Shown in pieces: positions 1-8,877 of a DNA stretch of 64,000 bases. This DNA comes from Glaciecola sp965660625. GTDB taxonomy: Bacteria > Pseudomonadota > Gammaproteobacteria > Enterobacterales > Alteromonadaceae. The notes under the pieces were generated by a model. It was not told the DNA's origin. It saw only the letters and a list, made by a program, of their open reading frames with translations, and searched no databases. A program made the translations under genes and the position numbers. Location: positions 1-64,000 of the forward strand of contig CBFIAR010000017.1 of the NCBI GenBank assembly GCA_965660625.1. The letters are read 5' to 3'. Position 1 is the first letter of the stretch. The number at the start of each line of letters is the position of its first letter.

Positions 1-1174
1 GCCCTAATTGTTGCAATGCATCCCGCCTGGAGGCTAGCGGTGTGCATAATGCACCGGTGATTTGGTATTCAATACGTGTGGGTAACTCGCCTAACTTGGG
101 CCGCCCTGCACTGGCGTAAACAGCGACTTCTATGACTTGCGCGTTAACATCGCACACCGTTTGTTTGTCTTGCCATTTGACAATCGCGCTTTGCGCATCT
201 TTTGCGCAAGCGAAGCGTTGTTGGCATAGCGTTTTAAAACTCTTTCGCGCTTGCTCGCCAGCTTTTAACATGCGTTTATTTAGGCTATGTTGCTCACGCT
301 TGTAGGCTTGCTCACTGCGAATGAGTAGCCATTTTTGTTTCACACCGCCATATTCGCTGTCATAGCTGACGCCTTCATACCCTTGGGAAATAGATGTAAA
401 CGTTAAGCTGGGAGCTTGTTTTACTAGCGCTTTGGCCTCCTTAAGTGTTTGTGGAACACGCGTAATAAATAATTGACCCTGCGCGTCTAGGTCCACAATC
501 GTTTCTTTCACATACAAGGCGGCATCGGCCACTAAATAGCGACTCGCTTGCGCGGCTTTTAAACTGCCAATATGTGCTTTTACAATCTGTTTAAACCCTT
601 CCATGTCATTGCTGTTGCCACTGGCCGGCTTCATGTAAACCGGAATGCCAGACTGATTCTCACAGATAAGATTGAGGATGACTTGGTTAAGCTCAGGGCG
701 ATGGTCACGCGAATATCCTTTGGCAATACGAATGTGCCCAGGCTCACCATCGTCAGTGGCTTGGCCATCATAGTGAAAGCTTGTCGAATCAAGGTGTAAT
801 GCTTCGGTCGCTAAGCCTAACTTTGCTACTACAGCCTCACCTAACTGCTGATATAGTTTGGATACGCCATATTCATACAGCATATCTAAACAGCGCCCGA
901 GCGCATCATCGTTAATGTGCTCCGGTAAAACGCCATCACCAATAAGCCTGTCGACGGGCTTGTTTCTAAAGTACTCGCTGTACATATGTAGTGTTCGGCC
1001 CGTAAAGCCAAGACCATTTAGGACCATTGCAGTCACCAGTTGGCCACAACTAATTTTACGCTCAGGCGCAGCGCCGTTTACTGCGTTATCAATGATGTCA
1101 GCAAAACCGAGGCTATGGCAAAAGCCAGCAACAAGTCCGTGGTGATCGAGTATTCTAGAAGAAGGAACAGGCAT
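1..1174 (-). CDS. IS1634-family transposase, 3' part beyond window
   Basis: About 391 codons read without a stop from an ATG at 1174 to the window edge, so the gene is partial. The N-terminus (LDHHGLVAGFCHSLGF, then GQLVTAMVLNGLGF) matches the DUF4277 domain that opens IS1634-type (IS4-superfamily) DDE transposases. It is followed by NDDALGRCLDMLYEYG and a probable first catalytic Asp in LDSTSFHYDG near residue 135. Transposases of this group usually run well past 500 residues, so the remaining catalytic residues and one terminal repeat lie outside. No frameshift or stop was seen in the visible part, so the copy may be intact. Family call is from motif memory. Confidence 0.82.
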   Translation of the reverse strand, partial: MPVPSSRILDHHGLVAGFCHSLGFADIIDNAVNGAAPERKISCGQLVTAMVLNGLGFTGRTLHMYSEYFRNKPVDRLIGDGVLPEHINDDALGRCLDMLYEYGVSKLYQQLGEAVVAKLGLATEALHLDSTSFHYDGQATDDGEPGHIRIAKGYSRDHRPELNQVILNLICENQSGIPVYMKPASGNSNDMEGFKQIVKAHIGSLKAAQASRYLVADAALYVKETIVDLDAQGQLFITRVPQTLKEAKALVKQAPSLTFTSISQGYEGVSYDSEYGGVKQKWLLIRSEQAYKREQHSLNKRMLKAGEQARKSFKTLCQQRFACAKDAQSAIVKWQDKQTVCDVNAQVIEVAVYASAGRPKLGELPTRIEYQITGALCTPLASRRDALQQLG

Positions 1175-1315
1175 AATATTGCGCTCTTAAAAGAAAGTAA
1201 TAGATCAAAACTGGGGATCGGCGTCAAGCTATTTTTAACAAATTTAGATCAACTGATTAATTAATGAACTATTTTAATTCAAAATAGGGGTGCGGAATGA
1301 CAGTTCCAACTCCGG
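1..1315 (-). mobile_element. IS1634-like insertion sequence, one end in window
   Basis: The transposase above plus roughly 140 bp of upstream non-coding DNA. The element end is placed near 1290-1315, just before the stop codon of the DUF4143 ATPase gene. The GC-rich tract there (GGGGTGCGGAATGACAG, 1287 on) is unlike the AT-rich flank and could be the terminal repeat. The exact end and target duplication cannot be fixed because the other end is outside the window. Confidence 0.45.
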
Positions 1316-1319
1316 GGGA

Positions 1320-2708
1320 TTACACATTATTATCCCCATTCTTAAAGTGCTTCGCATATGTGGCCCTAACCTTATATATTGGGAGGTGCTGAACTATTCT
1401 TTCAGGGTTATTTTCAACATAACTCAACGTAAATTTTAAAGCACGTTGAGGTTTATACTTTTCAACAAAATTCGTTAACGATATAGAACGTTTATTTTTA
1501 CCACTTTTAACTTCTATTGGAACGTATTCATTGTCCAATGACTTCAATAAAAACTCAATTTCCATTGAGTCACCTCGCTTGAAGCTGAATAACTCATTTT
1601 CTTCTTCTGGAAAGACCATGCTGCTGACTATTTCAGTTAGGACAAATGTTTCAGCTAAAAAGCCTTTATATGCGTCCTTTCCTTTTTTTATATTCTTGTA
1701 AGTCATTCCAATCATACTAGTCAGGATACCGACATCATGAGGTACTAACTTGAACATATTATCCTTTTTCTGAAAATTCATATTAAAGTTATTGTTTACA
1801 CCGTCTAACATAAAAACTTTATGGAGTAGTTTTAAACATTCAAGAAAGTCTACTGGTGCGACAATATCTTCATAGCTCACGCTTGTATTACCTAGAACAC
1901 CCTTGAACTTAAATTTTGGAGTAGTCCCATCTTCAATTTCAGCGATCTTATTTGCTACTGCTTCATAGACTCTTCTTATATTTAAAGTCGTGGCAGGATG
2001 ATCTTTTGAGAACTTTCCAAAGTCATTTTTATAATCAGCTAGTAGATTTGCTTTTACTTTTTCAACAGCATTGATTCTTTTTAATGGTTCAATTTCAGGA
2101 TACGAAATCCATGCATTCACGGCTTCAGGCATTCCGCCAACAAACCAATAGTCAGTTATTAAGCCTATTAGTTTTTCATGAGCCACTGTAGGTACTTTGG
2201 AATGGTCAGGTGCATCGACAAATTTTAATAACATTGAGTTATTTGTCGCCATTAAAAACTCCCTAAATGTCATAGGGTACATTGTTATTCTTTCAGTTTT
2301 TCCAACCGGATAATTTTTAAATAAACCGATGTTAGAGCCTGTGGCTATTATATGAATTTCGGGTGCATCTTCGTTAAAAAATTTTAATGATGTAAGCGCG
2401 TTTTGCGAAAATCCTACTTCCTCAAAGACGAGCAAATCCGTTTCTTTGTTAAACGGCGTCCCCAAAGCAATTTGAGCATTTTCTAAAATGCTTGAAGGTT
2501 GTAAACCATCATCAAAAATAGTGCTGAGAATTTCTTTATCTCTCATAAAATTCAGTTCAAACACATTTTTATAGTGTTCACTACCAAACTTCTTAACTGA
2601 ACTTGTTTTTCCTACTTGTCTTGCTCCTGCCAACAGTATAGGTTTTCTATTCACTGAGTTTTTCCACTCAATAAAATATTGATCATAGTTTCTAGTAAAA
2701 AAGTTCAT
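1320..2708 (-). CDS. AAA-14 / DUF4143 ATP-binding protein
   Basis: 462 aa. A Walker A motif GARQVGKT is at residues 28-35, and a Walker-B-like LLVFEEVG segment and ATGSNIGLF sensor-like segment follow. The C-terminal part ends with the DUF4143 signature (EIEFLLKS...YVPIEVKSGKN), a PD-(D/E)XK-like fold. Such proteins are common, patchily distributed predicted ATPases of unknown cellular role and are often found next to mobile DNA; here the gene abuts an IS. Its base composition is visibly AT-richer than the neighbouring housekeeping genes, consistent with horizontal acquisition. The start ATG at 2708 lies 46 bp from an array of 33-bp repeats that probably controls it. Function beyond ATP binding is unknown. 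Confidence 0.85.
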   Translation of the reverse strand: MNFFTRNYDQYFIEWKNSVNRKPILLAGARQVGKTSSVKKFGSEHYKNVFELNFMRDKEILSTIFDDGLQPSSILENAQIALGTPFNKETDLLVFEEVGFSQNALTSLKFFNEDAPEIHIIATGSNIGLFKNYPVGKTERITMYPMTFREFLMATNNSMLLKFVDAPDHSKVPTVAHEKLIGLITDYWFVGGMPEAVNAWISYPEIEPLKRINAVEKVKANLLADYKNDFGKFSKDHPATTLNIRRVYEAVANKIAEIEDGTTPKFKFKGVLGNTSVSYEDIVAPVDFLECLKLLHKVFMLDGVNNNFNMNFQKKDNMFKLVPHDVGILTSMIGMTYKNIKKGKDAYKGFLAETFVLTEIVSSMVFPEEENELFSFKRGDSMEIEFLLKSLDNEYVPIEVKSGKNKRSISLTNFVEKYKPQRALKFTLSYVENNPERIVQHLPIYKVRATYAKHFKNGDNNV

Positions 2709-2754
2709 TACAACCTACTTAATATTCAAACGATACATAACACTATAGCATTCT

Positions 2755-2885
2755 TGGTACTTTTTACGAGGTAAAATTAAATAAAGTGGTATTTTTAACG
2801 ATATAAAAATAACGATAATTGGTATTTTTAACGGTGTAAAATATAACTACCTTGGTGTTTTTTATTATGCAATTTTAAGATTGCT
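2755..2885. repeat. 33-bp-period operator-like repeat array
   Basis: Four units begin at 2755, 2787, 2820 and 2853 (spacings 32, 33, 33). Each begins TGGTA/GTTTTT and the first three hold a palindrome of the type TTTTAC-N3-GTAAAA: perfect at 2762-2776, degenerate in units 2 and 3; unit 4 is the most diverged. A three-helical-turn spacing upstream of the DUF4143 gene suggests a cooperative protein-binding array. This is an inference from layout. Confidence 0.6.
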
Positions 2886-2924
2886 TCTAAAAGTGAATTT
2901 ACTTTCGCATGCGCGTTTGTATTT

Positions 2925-2970
2925 TCATCAAAAAGCAAAAGGCCAACAGCCGAGCATTACTCGGCTGTTG
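2925..2970 (-). terminator. Rho-independent terminator of the ComEA-like gene
   Basis: An 11-bp perfect stem (CAACAGCCGAG / CTCGGCTGTTG, 2944-2970, loop CATTA) is followed on the minus strand by a T-rich tract (about 2925-2940). It lies 32 bp downstream of the stop at 3002. Confidence 0.85.
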
Positions 2971-3001
2971 ACTATTAAAGGTAAAGCTTAGTCCACCACC
3001 C

Positions 3002-3307
3002 CTAAACCTTCACCAAATCAATAATCTTCGCCACCATCTTCACACCAATCCCTTTCACATTAACCAATTCATCAACGCTTTTAAAGTTACCGTTCAATTC
3101 ACGAAACTTCACAATCTCCTCCGCTTTCTTCATGCCAACGCCCGGAAGCGCGGTCAATTCCTCAGCAGTGGCTTTGTTGATGTCTAATTTTACGTCAACT
3201 GCTCGAGTCATTTGCGCTTTTGGCGCTGTTTCAGCAGCTTGTGCCGGCATGAGCGCACAACCTGAAACCAAGGCTGCGCTAAGTATTAAGTATTTTAATT
3301 TTTTCAT
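3002..3307 (-). CDS. ComEA-like helix-hairpin-helix exported protein
   Basis: 101 aa. The N-terminus is a signal peptide (MKKLKYLILSAALVSGC...), cleaved either at the lipobox-like LVSGC or after AQA. The mature part is a tandem helix-hairpin-helix domain (INKATAEELTALPGVGMKKA, then GNFKSVDELVNVKGIG), the non-specific DNA-binding fold of periplasmic ComEA. ComEA pulls incoming DNA through the outer membrane during natural transformation; many gammaproteobacteria carry such stand-alone small HhH proteins, so a competence role is plausible but not shown. It is a single gene with its own terminator. Confidence 0.85.
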   Translation of the reverse strand: MKKLKYLILSAALVSGCALMPAQAAETAPKAQMTRAVDVKLDINKATAEELTALPGVGMKKAEEIVKFRELNGNFKSVDELVNVKGIGVKMVAKIIDLVKV

Positions 3308-3501
3308 GATAATTCCTTTTAAGTAGTAAATATGATGTTTCCGAGCTTATGCTTGAGCGCAGCTTGCCAACGTATTGGATGCGGTAAAGCCAGAGCGCAA
3401 AAGCACAATAAAAGCTTAAGCTGATTCTGCGTTTGCTGAAACTGACTAGATGGCTAGTTTGTGTGATGTTATTTTTGGAATCGGGGGTATAAAGCGGACA
3501 C

Positions 3502-3528
3502 AAAAAAGGAGAGCTTAGCTCTCCTTTT
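3502..3528 (-). terminator. Terminator downstream of the isocitrate-dehydrogenase-like gene
   Basis: Stem AAAAGGAGAGC / GCTCTCCTTTT with a minimal TAA-like loop, followed on the minus strand by TTTTTTG. It starts 20 bp after the stop at 3548. Confidence 0.85.
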
Positions 3529-3547
3529 CATCAATATTTATTAAAGC

Positions 3548-4561
3548 CTACAAACGCTCCAAAACAGCCTCAGTAAACTCATTCGTACCAGCTTCACCAC
3601 CCAAATCACGAGTAGTGCGGTCGCCCGACTCAATCACATCTTTTAGTGCTGCACGAATACGCTCGGCTTTATCTGCCATATCCAAATATTCTAACATTTG
3701 AATAGACGCTAAAATAACCGAAGTTGGGTTCGCTAAGTTCATTCCCGCAATATCAGGTGCAGAGCCGTGAACCGCTTCAAAAATCGCGCAGTCTTCGCCA
3801 ATGTTTGCACCCGGTGCCATGCCCAATCCGCCAACTAAGCCAGCGCAAAGATCAGATAGAATATCGCCAAACAGGTTGGTGGTTACAATTACGTCGAACT
3901 GGTGTGGGTTCATGACTAATTGCATGCAGCAGTTATCCACAATCATTTCTTCTGATGTAATATCAGGATAACGCTGAGCCACTTCTCTGGCGACTTTGAG
4001 GAATAAACCTGATGTCGACTTCAAGATGTTGGCTTTATGCACAGCAGTTATCTTTTTACGGCCTTCTCTGCGCGCTAGTTCGTAGGCAAATACTAGAATT
4101 TTTTCTGCGCCATCACGTGTGATGCGACTCATCGCTTCCGCTTCGTTGCCATCTGCAGAAACCACCTGACCTAGGCCTGAATACATGCCTTGGGTATTTT
4201 CACGCACGGTAATAATGTCGATGTCTTCGTAGCGCGCTTTGGTGCCTTTAAACGACAGTACAGGGCGTAAGTTAGCGTATAGTTTGAATTGCTTACGTAA
4301 GCTTACGTTAATTGAGGTAAACCCTTCACCTACCGGGGTGGTTAACGGGCCTTTTAGTGCCACTTTATTTTTTGCAATCAGGTCGAGGGTTTCTTGTGGT
4401 AGCAGTTCACCGTGATTTTCTAATGCCATTAAGCCTGCGTCGGCGTAATCGTAGTGGAAGTTGCAACCTACTTTATCGAGAATTTTCGTTGCCGCATCAA
4501 TGATATCAGGGCCGATGCCATCACCGCGTATAACGGTAATGCTTTGCTGTGTTGGGTTCAT
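3548..4561 (-). CDS. Isocitrate/isopropylmalate dehydrogenase family, probably NAD-type isocitrate dehydrogenase
   Basis: 337 aa from the ATG at 4561. A GTG three codons upstream is also in frame, but GGAG sits 8 nt before the ATG. The beta-decarboxylating dehydrogenase fold is clear: GDGIGPDI at the N-terminus, the substrate-loop region SINVSLRKQFKLYANLRP, VRENTQGMYSG, the metal-binding Asp stretch NLFGDILSDLCAGL, and EAVHGSAPDIAG in the NAD region. The short single-domain form and the LYANLRP motif resemble NAD-dependent isocitrate dehydrogenases rather than the long NADP-specific Icd. 3-Isopropylmalate or homoisocitrate dehydrogenase is less likely because no leucine genes are adjacent. 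Confidence 0.78.
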   Translation of the reverse strand: MNPTQQSITVIRGDGIGPDIIDAATKILDKVGCNFHYDYADAGLMALENHGELLPQETLDLIAKNKVALKGPLTTPVGEGFTSINVSLRKQFKLYANLRPVLSFKGTKARYEDIDIITVRENTQGMYSGLGQVVSADGNEAEAMSRITRDGAEKILVFAYELARREGRKKITAVHKANILKSTSGLFLKVAREVAQRYPDITSEEMIVDNCCMQLVMNPHQFDVIVTTNLFGDILSDLCAGLVGGLGMAPGANIGEDCAIFEAVHGSAPDIAGMNLANPTSVILASIQMLEYLDMADKAERIRAALKDVIESGDRTTRDLGGEAGTNEFTEAVLERL

Positions 4562-4839
4562 GAAGTGCACTCCAGTTTTTGTCGTTAGAGTTTATGTAAT
4601 CTGGTTTTCGCAAAACGTTGTGAAGAAATTGTTGCTGCCAGTTGATCATTTTTTCGCGCGCATAGTACCGCAAAGACCGCGTGAGGGATAGCCTCTATCA
4701 CCAACATTCATGGCGTTTATACCTCGTAATAAGGTCGATATTGAAAGCCCTAAGTTGAATAATGCTGACAGAAAAGCAATGTCACGCTACCGAGCAGATC
4801 TTACAATACAAGCTATCCGTTTTCCCTTAGCATTTAGTC

Positions 4840-6201
4840 TTACATTGTAATTTTGTAACAAGGCTCATAATGGCTACCGGGAAGCTTCATTCGGCCTTGA
4901 TCTACGAATGATTTTAGTAATATATCCATTTTTTGCATTAATTCTGCGTCACCAGTGAGTTCAAAGGGCCCATGTTTCTTAATTTCTGCAACGCCCTCAA
5001 CTTTGACATTACCGGCAACAATGCCCGAGAAACACTTGCGCAATGTGGCTGCCAGCGCTGATTTAGGCTGGTCTAGCCTTAAATCTAGGGCACTCATATT
5101 TTTATGCGTTGGGATAAACGGCGTTTGAAAGTCTTCTGAAATATGCAGCGTCCAGTTGAAGTTCAGCGAATCACCGGTTCTAAGGCGATCCTCTTCTACT
5201 AGGACTTTTTGCTTGGCCATTAACGTACCTACTTTTGGTGCGTCGCCAACAATAATCGTGTATTTTTCTTGTGCTTCGGTGCCTAATATATCGCCAATAA
5301 ATTGATCAATTGCTTCAAAATACGCTTTGCTGTTTTCCGGACCGGTAAGTATGAGTGGAATAACTTGGTCTTTATTCTGCTCATCCATTAATAAACCCAG
5401 AAGGTAAAGGAGCTCTTCTGCGGTGCCGGCGCCGCCAGGAAATATCACAATGCCGTGGGAAACACGCACAAAGGCTTCTAAGCGTTTTTCAATATCAGGC
5501 ATGATAATCAGTTCGTTGACTATCGCATTGGGCGGCTCGGCGGCAATAATGCTGGGCTCTGAAATGCCCATATAGCGGCCATTTTTATTGCGCTGTTTTG
5601 CATGGCCTATGGCAGCCCCCTTCATTGGGCCTTTCATTGCGCCTGGCCCACAGCCAGTGCAGATATTAAAACCACGCAAACCCAGCTGGTAACCAACCGT
5701 TTTTGTGTATTTGTATTCTTCTTCACGAATGGAGTGACCGCCCCAACAAACTAGCATATTAACCGGATTATCAGGCGGAATAGAATCCGCGTGGCGAAGC
5801 ATATCAAACACAATATGCGTGGTTAAACTGCTTGGGGTATCTATGAGTTGCTCGAAATTAGTGCTGTGTTTAGAGCCCATGTAAAGCATATCTCGCAGCA
5901 CGGCGAACAAGTGTTCATGTACGCCTTTTATCAGCACGCCATCAACAAAAGCAACCTCTGGTGGGTTAATCAGCTCTATTTTCACGCCACGTTCTCTGCG
6001 CACTAAACGCACGTCAAAATCTTTGTATGGGTCGAAAAGCTTGTGATAGTCGTCTTCATCAACACCACTGTTGAGCACGGCTAAGCAGCAGTTCCTAAAT
6101 ACGCCATATAAATCGCTTTGGGTGGATTGTTGTAAAAGATTCACTTCTAGCTGCGATAATTGACTCATCGAACCAACGGGGTTGAGTTGAACAGTGTTCA
6201 T
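4840..6201 (-). CDS. ppnN: Nucleotide 5'-monophosphate nucleosidase PpnN (YgdH)
   Basis: 453 aa, matching full-length PpnN. The enzyme hydrolyses purine and pyrimidine nucleoside monophosphates to base plus ribose 5-phosphate; the E. coli enzyme is stimulated by (p)ppGpp. The central LOG/lysine-decarboxylase-like Rossmann domain shows CWGGHSI (152-158), GCGPGAMKGPMKGA (183-196) and the phosphate-binding PGGAGTAEE (255-263). Flanking N- and C-terminal regulatory domains are both present. Its start codon overlaps the stop of the upstream diguanylate cyclase gene by 4 bp, so the two are translationally coupled. Confidence 0.93.
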   Translation of the reverse strand: MNTVQLNPVGSMSQLSQLEVNLLQQSTQSDLYGVFRNCCLAVLNSGVDEDDYHKLFDPYKDFDVRLVRRERGVKIELINPPEVAFVDGVLIKGVHEHLFAVLRDMLYMGSKHSTNFEQLIDTPSSLTTHIVFDMLRHADSIPPDNPVNMLVCWGGHSIREEEYKYTKTVGYQLGLRGFNICTGCGPGAMKGPMKGAAIGHAKQRNKNGRYMGISEPSIIAAEPPNAIVNELIIMPDIEKRLEAFVRVSHGIVIFPGGAGTAEELLYLLGLLMDEQNKDQVIPLILTGPENSKAYFEAIDQFIGDILGTEAQEKYTIIVGDAPKVGTLMAKQKVLVEEDRLRTGDSLNFNWTLHISEDFQTPFIPTHKNMSALDLRLDQPKSALAATLRKCFSGIVAGNVKVEGVAEIKKHGPFELTGDAELMQKMDILLKSFVDQGRMKLPGSHYEPCYKITM

Positions 6202-7715
6202 TCAATATCCTTAATTAGGGTTTGATTCCGCCCGGAGTCTTTGGCTTTATAAAGTAGGGCGTCCGCTTTATCGAAGGCTTCTTCGAGTGTCGTGTCTGGT
6301 GTAATCTGGCTTAAACCGCAAGATAAGGTGATGAAAACGCGTTGGCCTTTCAATTTGAACGGCAGTGTCGATATTTTTTCACGCACTACTTCAATTTTAG
6401 CAAAGGCTTCTTGTATGCCGCAATTTGGCAGCAGGATAACAAACTCTTCGCCGCCCCAACGTGCTAAAAAGTCTTGTTGGGGTAAGTATTGTCGAATTTT
6501 TTTGGCAATTATCTGCAGGGTTTTATCGCCGACAGAATGACCGTAGTTGTCATTGATTATTTTGAAGTGGTCAATGTCTAAGATGGCAATGCATAACAAT
6601 GAACCTGTCTTTCGCGAGCGCATCACTTCAAATTGGGCTTTCTCTTCATACGCCATTCTATTGGGCAATTGAGTCAGTTGGTCGGAGAGTGCTGCCACGC
6701 GTTGAGTAAACAGCGCTTGTTTATAGGCACTGGTTTCTGTTTCAAGTGCAAAAACGCGCTCCTGCATTTTTTTCATCATAGCGATTGTCGCGGCTTTTTC
6801 TTTCTGCTCAACCACTGCAGAGGCTTTCAACGATGCCTGCATTTTATCGAGATGCTGTTTTGCCTTTTGTTTGAGTTGGTCTAACTGTTGGCTATCGCTC
6901 ACCACCGACTCTATGTCGGTCATATGCTCTTTTATGTGGGTATTAAATTGCTTACGTTCTTCAAATCTTTTTTCGGAATCGGCAATGTTTGTCGTGATAT
7001 CTGCATTCATATTGGTCAGCGATTGATGCAGATTACTGATCAAGCGGCTGGTCGCAGTGGTTTCCTTTATCACGTCTTTGATCACAAAGCGGATCATGAC
7101 CAAACAACATTCCAGCAGTTCTTTATGATCGAGCCCTATATTTAGCTTTTGATAGATGTCTTGCAAACTTTTGTCGTTTTTATTTTCGACATAAAAAGGC
7201 GCTATCAGCTCTTTCAATTCTTGCGTGATGGTGTTGTGCAAGGCCAGTTGCTCAGGTTTTTGCGGTTTTGCATTGTCGCCATCTATGTCATGTTGCAGCG
7301 CCTTGTTGTAAAGAAGAAGGGCTTTTTCAAACTGCTCAAGAGGGGAAACAACAGCATGCTTATCGGGTGACAGCGAGGTAAGAAATTCACTCACTTCCGT
7401 TTTCACATCCTCAGAAACATTCTTTATGCTGGAAAGCTTTTTCAATGCATCTTGTAAATGTGAAACAGACTCCAGATTGCGCTGTTTAAAAAGTGTCGTG
7501 TCTTTCGTTAACACTGAATTGAGCTTGCTGGTCATTTCGGTGGCAGCCTCATAGTCAGGTTTGCCAGATAACTGCTTTTTGAGCATGACCAGTTCTTCGT
7601 CGAATGTAGGATTTGCGCCTTGATAAAAGTTTGCCATGTTAACAAGAAATATCGAGAGCTTATCTAATTGCTGGCGCGCAATTATCAACTGCTTTTTAGG
7701 CGAAACGTCAGTCAT
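6198..7715 (-). CDS. Cytosolic GGEEF diguanylate cyclase with coiled-coil N-terminus
   Basis: 505 aa. The C-terminal third is a GGDEF domain (DKLTQLPNRMAYEEK-like opening, substrate region DIDHFKIINDNYGHSVGD, active site GGEEF at 421-425), so it should make c-di-GMP from two GTP. The inhibitory RxxD site is not conserved (PQQD at that position), so product inhibition may be lost. The N-terminal 330 residues are mostly helical with long coiled coils (Lys/Gln/Glu rich, about 225-330) and have no membrane segment, so it is likely soluble with an unrecognised helical sensor. It overlaps ppnN by 4 bp. No obvious regulator is encoded beside it. Confidence 0.9.
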   Translation of the reverse strand: MTDVSPKKQLIIARQQLDKLSIFLVNMANFYQGANPTFDEELVMLKKQLSGKPDYEAATEMTSKLNSVLTKDTTLFKQRNLESVSHLQDALKKLSSIKNVSEDVKTEVSEFLTSLSPDKHAVVSPLEQFEKALLLYNKALQHDIDGDNAKPQKPEQLALHNTITQELKELIAPFYVENKNDKSLQDIYQKLNIGLDHKELLECCLVMIRFVIKDVIKETTATSRLISNLHQSLTNMNADITTNIADSEKRFEERKQFNTHIKEHMTDIESVVSDSQQLDQLKQKAKQHLDKMQASLKASAVVEQKEKAATIAMMKKMQERVFALETETSAYKQALFTQRVAALSDQLTQLPNRMAYEEKAQFEVMRSRKTGSLLCIAILDIDHFKIINDNYGHSVGDKTLQIIAKKIRQYLPQQDFLARWGGEEFVILLPNCGIQEAFAKIEVVREKISTLPFKLKGQRVFITLSCGLSQITPDTTLEEAFDKADALLYKAKDSGRNQTLIKDIE

Positions 7716-7725
7716 CTTAGCTACC

Positions 7726-8550
7726 TTACTGTCTGGCTAATCGAGCGTCGGAATAGGGCGCTTCGAAGTTAGAACGAAATGGGTTGATATCCAGTCCGCC
7801 ACGGCGCGTATATCTTGCGTATACGGTGAGCTGTTGTGGTTGACACTGCTGTAAAATATCATAATAAATGCGTTCAACACATTGTTCATGAAACTCATTA
7901 TGCTGCCTAAACGAAATTAAATAACGCAACAAGCCCTCATGCGATATTTGCGGGCCAGTATATTTTATTAGGATGCTACCCCAATCAGGTTGATTAGTAA
8001 TCAAGCAGTTAGATTTCAATAAATGGCTCACCAAGGTTTCAGAGCAAATAATGTCAGTTTTCGCGGTGGTATTTGGCTTAAGCAGGGCGGGTGTGATAGC
8101 AAAATCATTCACTTCAATGTCGAGTTCGTCAATACAGGTTCCGCTGAACTGTCCAAACGCAATGCTATCGAACTGCGATGCCGGTATGACATGCACCGCT
8201 ACGCGTTCGCCAGCGCAATCGCTCAAGTCTTTTTCAAGTACCTGAGTGAGGGCATTGATGCTGGAAAACCGGCTTTGATTTAAACTATTTAAATACAGCT
8301 TGAATGACTTTGACTCAATTAAATTCGGCGAAGTTATCGGGACTTCGCAACGTAAAATAGCCACTTGTGGCTTGCCTTTTGCGTTTAACCAAGACAATTC
8401 ATAACCGTTCCAAATGTCTGTACCGTGGAACGGGAGTTGTGCCGGTAATGTTATGCTGTCGCGACTTAATGAGCGTGGCACACCTTGCAATAATCTGTTG
8501 TCGTATTCTTGGGCATATTCGACTTTTTTGCCGAGTGATAAGTGATCCAA
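7726..8550 (-). CDS. queF: NADPH-dependent 7-cyano-7-deazaguanine reductase QueF
   Basis: 274 aa from a TTG at 8550; E. coli QueF is 282. The enzyme reduces preQ0 to preQ1 in queuosine biosynthesis. The start was chosen because AGGAG lies 6 nt before the TTG and the protein then opens LDHLSLGKKVEYAQEYD like its homologues; the frame extends upstream with no homology. Visible motifs: LLQGVPRSL (20-28), the bifunctional tunnelling-fold repeats, and the catalytic KSNCLITNQPDWGS with nucleophilic Cys182 and general-acid Asp189. It is the long unimodular-duplicated (YqcD) type. It is divergent from syd, as in E. coli. Confidence 0.93.
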   Translation of the reverse strand: MDHLSLGKKVEYAQEYDNRLLQGVPRSLSRDSITLPAQLPFHGTDIWNGYELSWLNAKGKPQVAILRCEVPITSPNLIESKSFKLYLNSLNQSRFSSINALTQVLEKDLSDCAGERVAVHVIPASQFDSIAFGQFSGTCIDELDIEVNDFAITPALLKPNTTAKTDIICSETLVSHLLKSNCLITNQPDWGSILIKYTGPQISHEGLLRYLISFRQHNEFHEQCVERIYYDILQQCQPQQLTVYARYTRRGGLDINPFRSNFEAPYSDARLARQ

Positions 8551-8877
8551 TGATGTCTCCTGTGGGCATCTAAAACAATAGCTTGTGAAACAGGACCGGC
8601 GCGGGTGACTAAAATCCGTCCTCAGTCTTGTCATTTGAGTCAGACATTCGATTGAGTCATGCATGTCTAACATAAAATGGCTCATTAGCGCTATACTTAG
8701 CTAGAGTGCTAACTTATCATATTTACTCAAATGTCGGCACATCTAGTGATTGAAAATATGCAATTTTTTGTGCTGGGCGATAACTTAACTTCTATTACTA
8801 AGTTAATCATCACTTATTTTGGTACCTGAGTATGTCTAAAATATGACGATGATTGCTGTTTAAAGGCGCATAAATTT

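Noticed and set aside
572..1264. Three plus-strand open frames of 74-95 codons
   Set aside because: They are antisense to the IS1634-type transposase frame, which has clear family motifs.
8551..8685. Upstream extension of queF to an ATG at 8685
   Set aside because: No similarity to QueF N-termini; a TTG with AGGAG at proper spacing gives the family length.
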